NCBI GenBank assembly: GCA_021014325.1
Contig: CM037460.1
Span: forward strand, 16,163,486 to 16,227,485
DNA length: 64,000 nt
Direction of reading: 5' to 3'
Origin: Plazaster borealis
Lineage: Eukaryota > Echinodermata > Asteroidea > Forcipulatida > Labidiasteridae
How positions within the stretch are numbered: the first letter of the stretch is position 1; every line of letters begins with the position of its first letter. Positions 31,408 through 43,726 of this stretch are shown here, piece after piece. Made by a program: the position numbers and the translations under genes. The notes below the pieces were generated by a model, which made no database searches, was not told the origin of the DNA, and saw only the letters and a program-made list of their open reading frames with translations.

Positions 31408-33152
31408 TTCAGGTTGGCTTAAAATAATTCTGAAGAAAACAAACAATAATGATAAAGCAAGTGTAGGGACAAATATGTGGAAAAAAGTGTCCCAACCTTA
31501 GCTGTAACTGCACTTCCAAGTTACAAATGAAATCTAAACTTTATAACCCAACTTGATGATTGTCCCAACTTATTTAAGAGGCCCAGTCTGAAAATCCCAT
31601 CAGAGCAACCACCCACTGGCCACTCCCCCCCATTAAAGGTATAAATACAGGATTGGTACTTGGTAGAGCTGTAAAAATGGACTAGACCCAGTATAACTGG
31701 GGTGCTGTACTCCTTTTTTTGAAATGTTGACATCTTTGGTCGTACGACCGAAGATGTCAAACAATTTTTTAAAGGAGTACAGCGCCCCAGTTACTGGGTC
31801 TAGTCGCAGACGGTGTTCATGTTTTGTGTGATCAACCGTCCATGTATACATGAAATAACAAACCTGTGAACATTTTGGCTTAATCCGTTGCGCGAGTCAG
31901 GAGAAAAGTGAAATGTTCCAACTTCCATGCATGTTGTATTTAGACATGGGTGAACAAAAATTAAAAATCAAAATTCTTCCCGATCATTTTTCACTAGAGA
32001 AACTATAACCTAATTAATCCATTTTCATTGGCACTAGTTTGGTTGCTGTACATTTCCTTCACTATATTCAGAAAAACTTAGCTCAATCAAAGATGTGTCT
32101 CAGAACCTATCTATATACATTTGTACATTTGTGTTAACACCTAATTTAATGAATAATTCTCACCAGGCCTATTTCGGTATGTTGGTCAGTAACAGATATT
32201 TTATCAGATAAATAACATTTTTTACATAAAAAACACGATTGTTCAAAAAGGGTACATTTATTCATTTGCACGAAGTAATTTTAAACTTCCATATGGTTTA
32301 TGGATATATAACAATAACAACTATAAAATAAATATTAGAAAGAAGTAAGTTAGGCCTATGATTATTACTTAAAAAGATTCACCTTTTTGTGCAGTTCGAC
32401 GATAAATTTTGAGAAGTAATTTTTGTTTACTTTACATTGCTGATCGCACGAGCCACCTGACTGTCTATGCACTAGTCTCGACTATTGTGTCTCGATCGAC
32501 ACTCAACATGATCGGCCCCTCCAACCAGCACTCTATTTACTTTAGCTTGGAACATTTTTGTCATAGTGCACAGTGTAGTGGAGAAAACTCTGATCATCAA
32601 TCACACTCATTCTCTGTTTACATTTCTTTCAAACTAACTAGTGAGGGCGGTATTTATGTTTAAAATGGCAATCCACTTACTTGGCGCTTTTCACATGTCT
32701 GTGGTTTCACTCCATCCAGCGGACAATGCGAATCGTTCTCATCATTTTGAGTTTGTAGATAAGTGACAGTGTCCTTTTGTATCTTAATGCGGCCTGTATG
32801 GGTTGATGCCCGTCTCAGCATAGAGAAAGTCTGTCCTTTCTACCATTCTCTATGGTCTCAGCATGGAGGTAGATAAGAAACTAGAAAATTGTTCTAGCTA
32901 ACGCGACGCAAGAGCGACCCCCCCCGCACCCCACCGTCAATTTGCAATACCGCCCTCTGCTGACACACGCTGGCAGCAGCTAGCTGATGGACTAAACAAT
33001 ATAAACACGGAAGTAAAACCGATTTTTATCAAGCTGAATAGTATTTAGATCAGACTCGGATAAGGCAAGGAGCTAGGAGACGGGTTACAGATTTTATCAT
33101 TGTGCCTTTTTTTGTCTTCCAAAAGTAGGAAAGAAATTGTCCTATCTGTGAA
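31408..33152. promoter_or_regulatory. Shared upstream region of LDHD (-) and CYBA (+)
   Basis: The two start codons face away from each other 1745 bases apart. CYBA has a likely 5' UTR within about 33050-33152. On the minus strand, CGCCAA followed by GTAAGTGG (near 32682) is a good splice donor, and TTTTCTTCAG just upstream of the LDHD ATG is a good acceptor, so LDHD probably has a noncoding first exon ending there. The core of any bidirectional promoter would then lie at about 32700-33100, which includes a C-rich tract (32919-32935). No TATA box stands out. Confidence 0.5.
31681..31804. repeat. 124-bp palindrome in LDHD 5' intron region
   Basis: ACTAGACCCAGT at 31681 is matched inverted by ACTGGGTCTAGT ending at 31804. 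The whole stretch folds on a centre at GGTCGTACGACC (about 31737-31748), with GACATCTTTGG/CCGAAGATGTC and GTACTCCTTTTTT/AAAAGGAGTAC as further pairs. A few mismatches and small size differences are present. Confidence 0.88.
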
Positions 33153-36100
33153 ATGGCAGACATGATGAAAAGTGAATGGGCAATGTGGGCCAACGAGCAC
33201 GGCTTCGTGAGTGGTGTTGGTAAGTTTGGATAGACACTCTGTTTTTGTAATTATTGTTTTACTTTTACCGGACCGTTGACTTTTGTATTATACCTCCATG
33301 AATCAAACGATTGTCATTTTGCACTGTATCCTCTGAGAGGAGCAGAATTAGGCTGAATTGCTGCCCTCTTTCACACGACCACAACTCTACCAGTACCCCA
33401 GTACTCTTTTATTCCCTTAATTAAAGGCAAGGTATACCTTTGTGTTTTTGAACCATTCGATTGTTTTTAATCTTACATGAATGAATTTCCATATGAATGT
33501 AGATAATACAATAAAACTAACCTGTGAAAATTTCTGTTGAAAAGGAGGTAGCGTTTTTGAGATATCACCGAACAGAGCGGTTATGTCCACGCAGGAAGAA
33601 TAATCCGTAATTGGAATACACAATCTGAGAAACGTTTCTGCATGAAATGTTGCTCTGCTCAGATTGAACACTTTTTGAATCCCTTTCTCTAAAACCACAT
33701 TCCTTAGAAGGGAATCGTTTCTCAAAATGTTGATGCATTATCAACAGCTGCAGTGCTTCTAAGTAAGATTTTATGGTCATTTAACTTTTTGAGTAATTAC
33801 CAAAGGTATACCCCTTTAATTGTAGTCAGTAAGGGTACTGGACATTGGTTTGACCTACTTATAGAAATACAAGGCTCCGCGAGTTTTGAGTAAGAAATTT
33901 CATTTTTTTAGGAGGTTTTTGCATAATTCGGCAAAAGTGATGTGCTAGCATTGTGAATGTATGTACAGTGTGTTGAGAAAGTTTTAGTTGAGTATTACAT
34001 GTATTACAAAGGAAACTGAAGTTAGTGCTGGCTGAAGACCATTTTGACCATTTTGACAATTTTGGGATGTTTGGCTGAAGTGCTCTGAATTGAAACAAGG
34101 TCCTTGGAATGTTTTCTACTTCGTATTTTTCTTGGTTTTCAAAGCCCTACCGTGCAATTTGGAGCATTCTATATGGTTTTCTTTTCATGTTTTTTGTGAA
34201 ACTACCGTATTTAATTTTTTTTGGGGGCGTATCGGCCAATTTGTTTTGCGTGTCGGCCGAAATTTGTGCGTATCGGCACGCAATTCTTGCGTATCGGCCC
34301 GATATGCTAGCTTGTGCATGGGGAGAACCCTGAACTCCTCTTTAGAAGACCCACACAGACAATACAAAAACAAAGATTTGTCACAGATGGAGACAAGGAA
34401 ACAAAAATAGTATTAGTAGCATACAAGAATTGATACAAAGGTGACTGCTTTATGTTCCGACACCACTATGTTCCGACAACCTTATGCTCCAATTACCTTT
34501 CATGATCTACACCCTAGGGTTAGGGTTAGGCCGGGTTAGGGCTAGGGTTAGGATGAGGAAATAATATTAGAGGTGTCGAAATATAGGTGTGTAACTGATA
34601 CAAAAAGTTACTTAGTTGCAATAAAACTAACCTGTGAAAATTTCATTTCAAAAGGTGGTAGCGTTTTTGAGATAATCTCAAAAATCTGGAGTGGTTGTAT
34701 GCAAGAAGAATAATCCGCAATTGGAATACACAATCTGTTTCTCAGAATGAAATGTTCTTGAATCCCTCTCTCTAAAACCACATTCCTTTGAAGGGAATTG
34801 TTTCTCAAAATGTTATACATTGTCAACAGTTGCAGTGCTTCTTACCAAGTAAGTTTTTATTTTCATTAACTTTTGGAGTAATTACCAAAGGTATACCTTT
34901 TAAGTACTGTTATTATTTTTGTTAATATACACAAGGTGGAGATATTTTGCAAGGTACACAATCAGAGACTAATTTATTTTGTTATGACTGAATGTTGCAA
35001 ATTGTTAGTTCTCTCTAACACTTCATGAATAATGTGTTTTTTAATTCTGCACAGTCATGCTGATGGGCGGTATAACTGGAGTGTTTGGTTTTGATGGATA
35101 TGAGTTTGCAGCCTACACCATGTATCCTTTAGTCCAACAGGAAATAATGTTCTCCACGTCTTCGGTTTTGGAGTAGAGTTGCTATCAGTGTATCAGTGGG
35201 CAGTTGAATTTAAGAGAACTAAAGGCAGTTCAATATGGACAAATCAAGCAGATTACTGTTACTGTACTTTTTATTCATTTATTATATAATCATTTTGACA
35301 CAAGTTTTAAATCAAACAGTTAAAAGATAAAACAAGCGGTAGAACAGCCGAACAGATAAAGGAAATGGAAAATACAAGATGAGTAAACAATGATAGAGGT
35401 ATGAAACTTACATAAATATTGACAGGAAAAGCATGGAAATGGAGTAGGCCCTGGACAGTGTTAACTACATTCGAGCAGGAAACTGACAAACATGTACAAG
35501 CCCCTGCAATCAAGGCATTACTTTTTCCCCGTTTTTCCCCTAACGTGTTCAAGCAATACATGCGTCATAATGAAGTTGATTGGCCTGTCTAGTGGGGTTA
35601 TTTTGACACATTGATCCTTAACTGTACTGAACAGAGCTGCTGGATTCCTTGTTTGTTTGTTGGAGTACCCCCGCAGCCAGAGAAGAAAAGGATCATTGGT
35701 AGAAAGAAGGTACTTTATCCCCATTCTTACAAAAAAAAAAAAAAAAAAAGACAAAGAAGAAGACAAAAAAGAAAAAGAATCAGCAATGGCAGACCAGGAA
35801 TGTAGTTTCTCATCGGACAAGTGAAAAAGGGGAACTTTAACTAGAATAGAACCCTTGCACAACATGCAGCGTACTTACATGCGCATATCCTGCTCGCCAT
35901 TTTGGGAGTCAAAATATACACAAAGGAATTGACCCCAAAAATGGTGGAAAAGGTAGACGCAGAGGTGCGTTTCTGCATTGTACAATGCTTCAATATCACC
36001 TTAAATGGAAATTGAATCCAAGAGTTCCATTTTGGAGAAAAAAGTTTTAACCATAGTGACTATACCAGCAATCTTGTCAAGTGAAAAAGATCATCTTGTT

Positions 36101-37292
36101 TCTTTTTCAGTATAAGAGGGGTACTGCCTTTATAGTAAAAGTAGAAACCTTTCATAGATTGATCAACATTTCTACCAAATGCTCCCAGTTGGATGACGCT
36201 TTCTACACAATTGTTCTTTTCCTTTTTCCTTGACAGGTTCCAGCATATTCTCCATCCTGTAATGAACTGTGGTGGATTCTTCACCAAGAACTACTTTGTC
36301 CGCTTTGTCCTCTACCTCCTGTAAGTTGTAAATCAATTGTGCAAAACAGCAAAGAAATAAGTCTGAATCATTTAAAAATTTGATTAAAATTAAGTTATTT
36401 TTCCATAGAATTTCCCCCTCAAACCCCCCACCCCAAAACAAAACAAAACAACAAACAAACACCACAAACACCCACCAATAACCATAACCAAGTTGTTTTT
36501 TTTTACTTTTCAAACTTTCACACTTTGCAAATTTAAGCTCAGTTAGTTGGTTTAGGAAATCTTCGACTGTCATAGCTCCTGAGGTACTTTAATTGAGAAA
36601 TTGTTTAAAACAAACATGATAATTGGTAATTAATCTGCTTTTATGGTCTATATTGGGGAGTATGGGGTGCTTGTATTGTTTAATTTATAATTTTAACTTC
36701 TATCTTTTTGTGTGCAAAGTTTTTTTGTTTTGTTCTTATTTCAGTTTTATGTGGCATTTGTAATTGTGTGGTAGGCTGGATGACAGGGGGTGCACTATTG
36801 TCCATTTGCTCTAGTGTGTAAAATTTCCACTAAAACTGGTTGTTTATTAATTAGTTAATTATATTATTTTCTGTGCCCTTTCTTCCAAAGACTTGTCATT
36901 ACTAGTGTTTTATCTTTAATTTTATTTTCGTTTTATAATGTGAGGGCCCCAAATGATCAGCTGTGCTGGATGGGTCAACCTAGTTATATATGGCTTTAAA
37001 TAAATAAATAAATACAATTTTTGTTTACTATCCACTCCTCTATAGCATGTCAGTTCCGGCCATCTTCACCCTGCCCACTCTGATCGGGGGCGTGTCTCTC
37101 TTCATTGGGGGGCTCATCTACTTCAAGGCTGCCCTCGGCGGTGAAGAGTGGCATGTGGACAGCATGGAGCTCAGACGCCAGAAGACCTTGACCAACAGGC
37201 CCCCGGCTAACCCCCCACCACGCCCCCCTCCCCAGGGCGCAGCCAACGAGGGATTCTCTGAGATTCCACTAGAACAGATCGGTGGCCAGTAG
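33153..37292 (+). CDS. CYBA: p22-phox, cytochrome b-245 light chain, complete
   Basis: Five exons: 33153-33219, 35055-35121, 35635-35709, 36237-36320 and 37046-37292. GT-AG borders and all phases close, giving 179 residues (human 195). It is the membrane partner that stabilises the NOX catalytic subunits and docks their cytosolic organisers. Matches in order: EWAMWANE near the N terminus, SGV..GGI, AAGFLVCLLEYPR (human VAGVFVCLLEYPR), KGS..ER, FTKNYFVR (human FTRNYYVR), LLMSVPA (LLLSVPA), ALGGEEW (AVRGEQW) and PPANPPPRPP (PPSNPPPRPP). Hydrophobic segments span residues about 20-60 and 90-125. The proline-rich tail motif is the known binding site for the tandem SH3 domains of p47-phox/NOXO1, so regulated oxidase assembly is probably conserved. 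The position of human His94 is Tyr. It shares its upstream region with LDHD. Confidence 0.97.
33425..33815 (-). mobile_element. TTAA-flanked MITE related to family B, in CYBA intron 1
   Basis: TTAA at 33421-33424 and 33816-33819 flank inverted ends AGGCAAGGTATACC and GGTATACCCCT. The interior (GATATCACCGAACAGAGCGG, GTCCACGCAGGAAGAATAAT) matches family B on the opposite strand. A shortened copy lies at about 34620-34900, also in this intron. Confidence 0.85.
34227..34301. repeat. Short minisatellite, GCGTATCGGC units
   Basis: Four units of about 19-24 bases, each with GCGTATCGGC or GCGTGTCGGC, in CYBA intron 1. Confidence 0.7.
34514..34552. repeat. Interstitial telomere-like TTAGGG tract
   Basis: CTAGGGTTAGGGTTAGG, then CCGGGTTAGG, then GCTAGGGTTAGG: about six TTAGGG-like units with two imperfect joints. 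TTAGGG is the animal telomere repeat. It is short and degenerate, so probably an old repair insert or part of a transposon. Confidence 0.75.
34620..34900 (-). mobile_element. Truncated family B MITE in CYBA intron 1
   Basis: It begins with AACCTGTGAAAATTTC and ends AATTACCAAAGGTATACCTT followed by TTAA. One end is missing. Confidence 0.8.
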
Positions 37293-37310
37293 AACTACAT
37301 GTAACAATCA

Positions 37311-38603
37311 GGGCCCAAATTCATAGACCTGCTGAAGCACGAAAAGTAGCTAAACACAACAAAATTATGCTTACCAGAATAAGGTTACCAGCCAAAATAC
37401 CATATCACGTGTACAATCTGTTACTGGTATCCTGCTCATTTTTTGCTAAGCAGAACATTTTTAAGCAATGTTTTCTGCTTAGGTAGCTCTTTGAAATTGG
37501 GCACAGTGTTCAACTTCATAGAGCTTGCTTAAGCAGAAATTATTGGTTACCAAGAATGTAAGAATAAGCGAGGCACCAGTCGCAAACAGTAAATATGATG
37601 TAGTGTTCTGGCTGGTTACCATCACCCATGTAAGCAAAACTTGTTTTTGTGCTTAAAAGCAGCTCTATGAAATTTGTTCCAGTTCATTGTCAAAAAGACA
37701 CTCAGTCGATCTCATACCCAGAGAATCCCTACTCTCCTTGATCTTAAACAAACCCAAATCCTGCAAACTCCATCATGTTTTTGCCTGTTCCCCCCCATCC
37801 CAGATAGAGTCCAGGTCAATGGGTCTGTTTCTGGATCACAAAGCTATAAAATAATATTAGATTTTGACAATGAACGGCTTACAACAGCAATACAAACCAT
37901 AAGTAACTAAGAGGATTACAAATATTAAGTAGCATTTTAAGTACACTCATGAGAAAAACTTTGAATCAGTGTTTTGTGGGAGACTTTTCAGTTGCTAGGT
38001 GGCAGACTGAAACCTTTTTTCACATTATAGAGCCATTTCCAAGGAAACAAAATCCCAGGAATTTCCTGGGGAGTTTTAACCCCACCCCATCCTATGTTCG
38101 TTTCACACTTGATGCAGTTTTCTTGGGAAGCATGAGCACTCACAATATGCTAACCATGGGGTTATCTAACTTAACCCTACTCCCAGGGGTAGCTGTTTCT
38201 GATGGAAATGGCTATTTCCCAGGAGTTTGCCAGGGTTAGCAAAATCAGGTGTGAAATGGTCAACCAAATATTCCTGGGAATTTCCTGGGAAACTCGTCTA
38301 GTGTGAAAGAGGCTTAAGAGCTCCCTTCAGCTCCATGGATATCTCTTGTGAATTCCTGTGACCTCATTACTTGTCAAGTCTTGGGGAAAGTTGCCATGGT
38401 GCTACCACAACATTCCAAGTTTGATCCGGGCCCAATTTCATAGAGCTGCTTAGGCAGGAAATGTTGCTTAACAATTTTCTGCTAAGCAAAAAGGAGCAGG
38501 ATACCGGTCATAAATTGTGCATGTGACATAGTATTTTGGCTGGTAACCTTATTCTGGTAGGCATCATTAATTTGTGCTTAAGCAGCTCTATGAAATTAGG
38601 CCC
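37311..38603. repeat. Three family C elements in the CYBA 3' region
   Basis: Copies at 37311-37503 (GGGCCCAAATTCATAGACCTG start), 37508-37678 (TTCAACTTCATAGAGCTTGC start) and 38428-38603 (GGGCCCAATTTCATAGAGCTG to CAGCTCTATGAAATTAGGCCC). The first begins 18 bases after the CYBA stop codon, so at least this one is probably transcribed in the 3' UTR. Confidence 0.8.
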
Positions 38604-38609
38604 TGCTCC

Positions 38610-41600
38610 CAAGAATATTGTTTTTTATAGTGTGTGATTATTTGTACTGATGCAGTTTAAAGATTGTAGATACTGTCTTGCAATTGTTTTTATATATACC
38701 CATATATATTTTTGTAGTTTAAAAGTAAATGTAAGTAAAATCAACAAGGTCATGTTTCTGTTTTAATTTTTTTTTATCAGGTAAACAAGTTTTGATAAAA
38801 CGTAGATCATTAATTTTTGTGAAAAAGGGGTATGTCATTATTGGGGTTGTGATTTTATTTGTAAGGTGTTTTCATTTGTTATTGTTAGATGTTTTTATGG
38901 CAATTTACTTAATTGTTTTTGGAATAGGATTTCGCTCAGCACCGGCTGCATCTTGTGCTTATTTTAAATACACTGATAATATTTGTTCTATAGTTTTGTA
39001 ATTATTAATACACATTTTAACATTTTCCTGGTTGACATTCCCACCTCCAGAATCACTAAGAGAGGAAAAGTCTCGCACCATAGAGCAGGGTATGCAGAAC
39101 TTACGAAGAAAGAATTGAATGTGAATATTTGTTGGTATAAAGAATAATAATAGTGAACTTTAAAACTCATTTGCACAATAAAAAAGAATGAACACACTGT
39201 AGTAAATCAAGAAATAAATTGTTCAAGGTAAATAGAACTTCATTTTTAGCCTTCTGAAATTGAGTTAAAATTCTTGCGAGTGTATACCCTCTAGGCCTGT
39301 AACAAGTTTTTCACACACGTATAAATCCTTTACCCTTCCCAGCTCCGTAATTTTCCAATTATTTTGCATGCAATTTGAAGCTTTGTAGGCCCTTAGATGT
39401 GAATCATAGAAAAGCTTGGAGTTTAGGATGTCGTCTTGGAAGAAGAATATATGTTGGGAAAAGGACCTGTTGAGAAATTGCTTTTCAGACATTATGTCTT
39501 ATATATGTAGGGCAGTACGTGAGCATGTCTCTGAGTGGTAGTTATTTGTGACTATCCCCATGGATCCATCCTCTCAACAGGTTCTTATTTTGTGACATCC
39601 AAAGATGTTACATCGTTTATACAATGCCCGATGTCAATGGGTGTCCCCCCAAATGTTCACATTCTTTAAAACATACTATTTTCCTCTTGTACAGAATAAC
39701 CCCCTAAAATCCTCTAAAGAATCCCCGAGATTCCCAGACCACAATGAAGACACAGGAGGGGGGGGGGGTGGTGGGTACTTTATGCCACATATCGAGCCCC
39801 AAATGATGTATCTGGTAGTTAGTTGTGACTATCCCCGTTACTCTGAAAAGGTTCTTGTTGTTACCTCCAAATATACATCTTTATTACATCACGCAGTGGC
39901 GTAATCTACGGTGGGGCAGGGGTGGGGCGAGGGCCCACTTAGAACCCTTGCCTTCTTGCCCCCACATGAGATTGAAAATTTACAAATGAATGATTCGACA
40001 CATCAAAAGCCCCCCACCCGACCATTTTTGTCTTTGCCCCGCCCCTCCCTCCCCCGTGAAAATGTCTATTTATGCCACTGACGTCATGACTAGGTTAGAC
40101 TATGGGAAACTCAATGTAGATTATTACGCAAACATTAAAATAGTAAGGAGTAGGAGATAAAACAGTGACCTTTAATGGCTGTAGTTTTACAAAACAGTTT
40201 TTGTTTTGTCACCCATGTGCTTTTTATGACAAAGTTCGAAAACTCCGCCCTCTATTAGTCGGACCCAAATGCATGTGCCTGCTTATTTATATCAGTTTCG
40301 TGGGGCATTTATACTGCTGTTCAAGGTGCTCGATATGTGGCATGGTTTACCCCCCCTATTGTGTCATGTGCTTGGAATCTTAATGATCTTTTAGAGAATT
40401 GTTTGGGGTACTTCTGTACAAGAGGAAAGTTTGTACGGGAACATTGGGTGGATACCCTCTGCCCCATATCGGGCACGGTATAAATAACACTGGTACTATG
40501 AAACCGAGGAACCCTAAAAAAAATGCCTTACAAAACCCGTAGAAGTGAAGACAGAAAATATGAAGAAATATCTGAGGTTAATAGATTTGGGAGAGGATAA
40601 ACTGAGGAAAGCCCACGCAATCCACACGAACCAGGCCGATGAAGTGGGATTTGTTTTTACTAGTAGTCGTCTTGTTTTATTATCCAAGTCGACGCATCCC
40701 GAGTAGTAGCCCACGGCGAGGTTTTCCATGGAGCATTACTGGCCAATCAAAGCAGCCGTTGCAAAACCCCACGGCGAAAGGTGACTATTGACCAATAACA
40801 AGCGCCGTTGTGCGAATGATAGGCGAGGTCTTCAATGGCTACCCAACGATGTTAACGGACATGCCGTCTGCAACTGGTTTCGAAAATTGTGCGTGAAATC
40901 CATTTTGTTGCAGTTTTTCGGACAAGAGCAGGACAAAACAGGAATCTAGCGGACATGTGGAGGACAGCAACTTGGTAAATTGAGACTGACATTGCCAATA
41001 AAGAGGAGAACACCTGACTCTGGGAGGGCGACGACACTGGTGGAATTCTCTGATTGGTACATGTGATGATGTGGTAAGCATGTGTATTATTTAATTTTAT
41101 TATGCAGTCATTCACACAAGCTTACAATACATGTACATTGTACATACAGGCCTGCAATGTACATGTAGGTAATGCACCTTTTAAGATGAATTTTCAAGAT
41201 GCTAGATTGGGGACATTGTCAGTCTGGAAGTGTTTTTTAAATATGTATAATGGCGGTGCTCATTTTTAACATTAAACTAGTTCATTGACATTCTCAGTAA
41301 ATTTGTGTGCATGTTGTCTGCTTTTTAATTTTTTTAAATCCTTCAGTTTCTTCTTGATCTTCCGGATAACTACAATACAAATGATTCGTGAAATTATTCA
41401 AACACAGCTCCCCATCACCTACTTTTTAGTATTAGTTTTAGAATAAACATAGGATAACAGGCATGTAAAATCTCAGTCTAAAAAACACAGATACCAAGTT
41501 TTTGTTTTTACGCAGTTATGCACACATTTATTTAATCAAAAATCATTCAGTTCCTGAAAGATTATAAAGTTATACAAAAACAGTTTTGGTCAAACGTCAT

Positions 41601-43066
41601 AAATTAAACACATCACTTCAATTCAATAGAAAAATGTAGATCAACCCCATGCACTGTCTTACACTTTTGGACTCACGAAAACAATACTTGAAAATGAAGG
41701 TTGAGCTTTGTTGTTTCGAGAAAAGGGTCACATAAGAGTGATATAAGATGTTTTCAATATTGATAACAAAATATCATTTAGTTGTAATTCACAATAACCT
41801 ATATGTTCAGTGTGTGACGATAGACTATTTACCCCACCCTCTTTGAGAAACATAAGTCAAACAGTATGGTGTATATACCCTATATAGACTAATACAGGGC
41901 TTGAATTTTACACTGAAACCACAGGCCCGAGGCCAGTAGTTTTAGTGTCGGGCCTGTAAACTCATGACTGGACAAGTGCAGCAGTCTTGCATTATTTCAA
42001 TTGAATAATAAAACCTCACTGTGTGTAATATCTTGAAAAACCCGATTTAATTTCAAATGTTGACTTCGAGTCTGGTAAAAAACCTTTCAATTCTATTGAG
42101 TAATGATTATAGTGTTTACCCATAACGACAAATGAGAAGTAAATTGCATGTTAAACTGTGTCAGAAAGTCTTTAGCTCATTTTGATTCAGGTCTTGTAAA
42201 AACAATTCTGGTCCAGTAAACAATTTGAGCAACAGGCTTGCCCTGTGGTCTTGTGGATTTTCCCCCCAAATTCGAGCCCTGTATTAATAAAAAAAAACCC
42301 TGTTTTTGTTTAACCCTTCCAGTTTATTTCAGTACAGTAATACTCAGGATGATTGCAAACAATTGCAGGGTGAATGTTATGTAAACCAGTGATTGCCATT
42401 ACAATGGCCAATGAAAAAAACAGGAGGTTTTGTTTTCCACAAAATAATAGAGTTGCCTCACCAAGGGGGGGGGGGGTAAAACAATAGGCCATTATTGCAA
42501 ATAATAATTCGCAAACAAATCATATCATCACATTATTTCATTAAATAAATACAATAATATTTACAATATATTACATTATTTTTTTCAATACATGCTGGTA
42601 ACAAAAATAACCACCATCTCCAGTGTATACCACAGAAATGTTTTTTTTTCCTTCTAAAGAGCGCTGCCCGCAGGAAGCCAATGTATACTTAGGCAGGAAT
42701 TCTGGGAACCTATACTGACAACCGCGGTACAAAAATTCGGCTGGTGACCAAAGATTATTGACCGCCGAAACACTGTATATAATCTTGGCTGGTGACCCGT
42801 TTTTTGATGATTTCATAAATAATCAACAAGGAGACAATTAACGTTATCGTGGTGTAATTTTTTTGAAACATTTAACGAACGTTTAACCAGAACTTAGTAC
42901 TCAAGATATGACTTGAATGTTTGCAAAAATGACGAGAATAAATAACTATTTTAGCGATTTTTTTCCAATGCGATCTTGTAACTGGAAAGATGGAAGATGG
43001 TAGCAGACTTTAAACAGTTCTATCTTTGTATAGTCTTTCTCTCAAGTCAAGAGGTGAATACAAATA
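38610..43066. other. Intergenic region between CYBA and SCRT, no coding gene recognised
   Basis: AT-rich to about 40100, including an AATAAA at about 39175 that could end the CYBA transcript. At about 40720-41080 lies a less AT-rich stretch with two CCAAT boxes. From 41100 to 43060 there is nothing recognisable apart from the 42255-42281 fragment shared with 15170-15195 and poly-G at 42465-42476. Confidence 0.5.
40720..41090 (+). promoter_or_regulatory. Possible promoter and noncoding first exon
   Basis: GGCCAATCAAAG (about 40740) and TGACCAATAAC (about 40790) are CCAAT-box matches on the + strand about 50 bases apart. A GC-moderate segment follows that ends in a splice-donor-like GATGTG|GTAAGCATG at about 41073. 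No partner exon can be identified downstream, so a noncoding RNA or an upstream exon of an unseen gene are both possible. Confidence 0.3.
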
Positions 43067-43276
43067 CAGGGTTTGCCCCTTAACCTTTTTAGTGACTAGC
43101 CAGCAGGACCAGTTAGCTTGTTATTTTACTAGTCCGTCAGCTTTTTCACCAGTCCATACGTTATATTGTATGCTTTTCAACTATAGCCAGCCGGACCACT
43201 TGGAGAGAATTTGACTGAGTGGTCCGTAGGTGTTTTAATGGCATTTGGCCATAGGGGACCGATGTTAAGGGAGAAC
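43067..43276. mobile_element. Dispersed element, second copy of the 26415-26636 insert (opposite orientation)
   Basis: CAGGGTTTGCCCCTTAACC to GTTAAGGGAGAACA, with GACTAGCCAGCAGGACCAGT and CCGGACCACTTGGAGAGAAT in between, all of which recur in reverse at 26415-26636. Confidence 0.8.
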
Positions 43277-43548
43277 AAGGAAGAGGTTTGGCTAATACTG
43301 TTCCTATCATCAAAGCTACCATTAAAAAGACCACACCCACTCATTGATATGAACAGCAAGAATGTAATAACCGACCTTTACCATAATCCAGCCATCTTAA
43401 TGTTTGTTCTACTCAATTTCACGTGGCCAAACTGAGGCTTAAAAGCTAATAGTCGGGCACTTGGGGTGTATTGTGTTTTGCACAATCAGTACATTTTACA
43501 GACAGGGTATACGACAAAGATTGGTCACAGTGTGATCAAGGTTTATGG

Positions 43549-43712
43549 ACCTTTATTCATTGTGCGGCCATCTTGATTTTCTCCCATTCAAATCAGTGCA
43601 ATCAAACCTAGGCTGGCAGGAGAAATAGTCTGGTTCCTTTTTGTACAATGAACATTAGCATTCAGCACTGTTATTGGATACGGGGAACAAGATGGTGGCA
43701 TCATGATAAAGG
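43549..43712. repeat. Family H element just downstream of SCRT
   Basis: Reverse orientation copy of 27985-28152: CATTGTGCGGCCATCTTGAT to AAGATGGTGGCATCATGATA. It ends 15 bases from the SCRT stop codon, so it is likely part of the 3' UTR; a minus-strand AATAAA lies within it at 43551-43556. Confidence 0.75.
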
Positions 43713-43726
43713 TCTATTGAGAAATT

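Noticed and set aside
36172..36573. 133-codon open frame on - strand
   Set aside because: Antisense to CYBA exon 4 and its introns; the sense strand exon is well supported.
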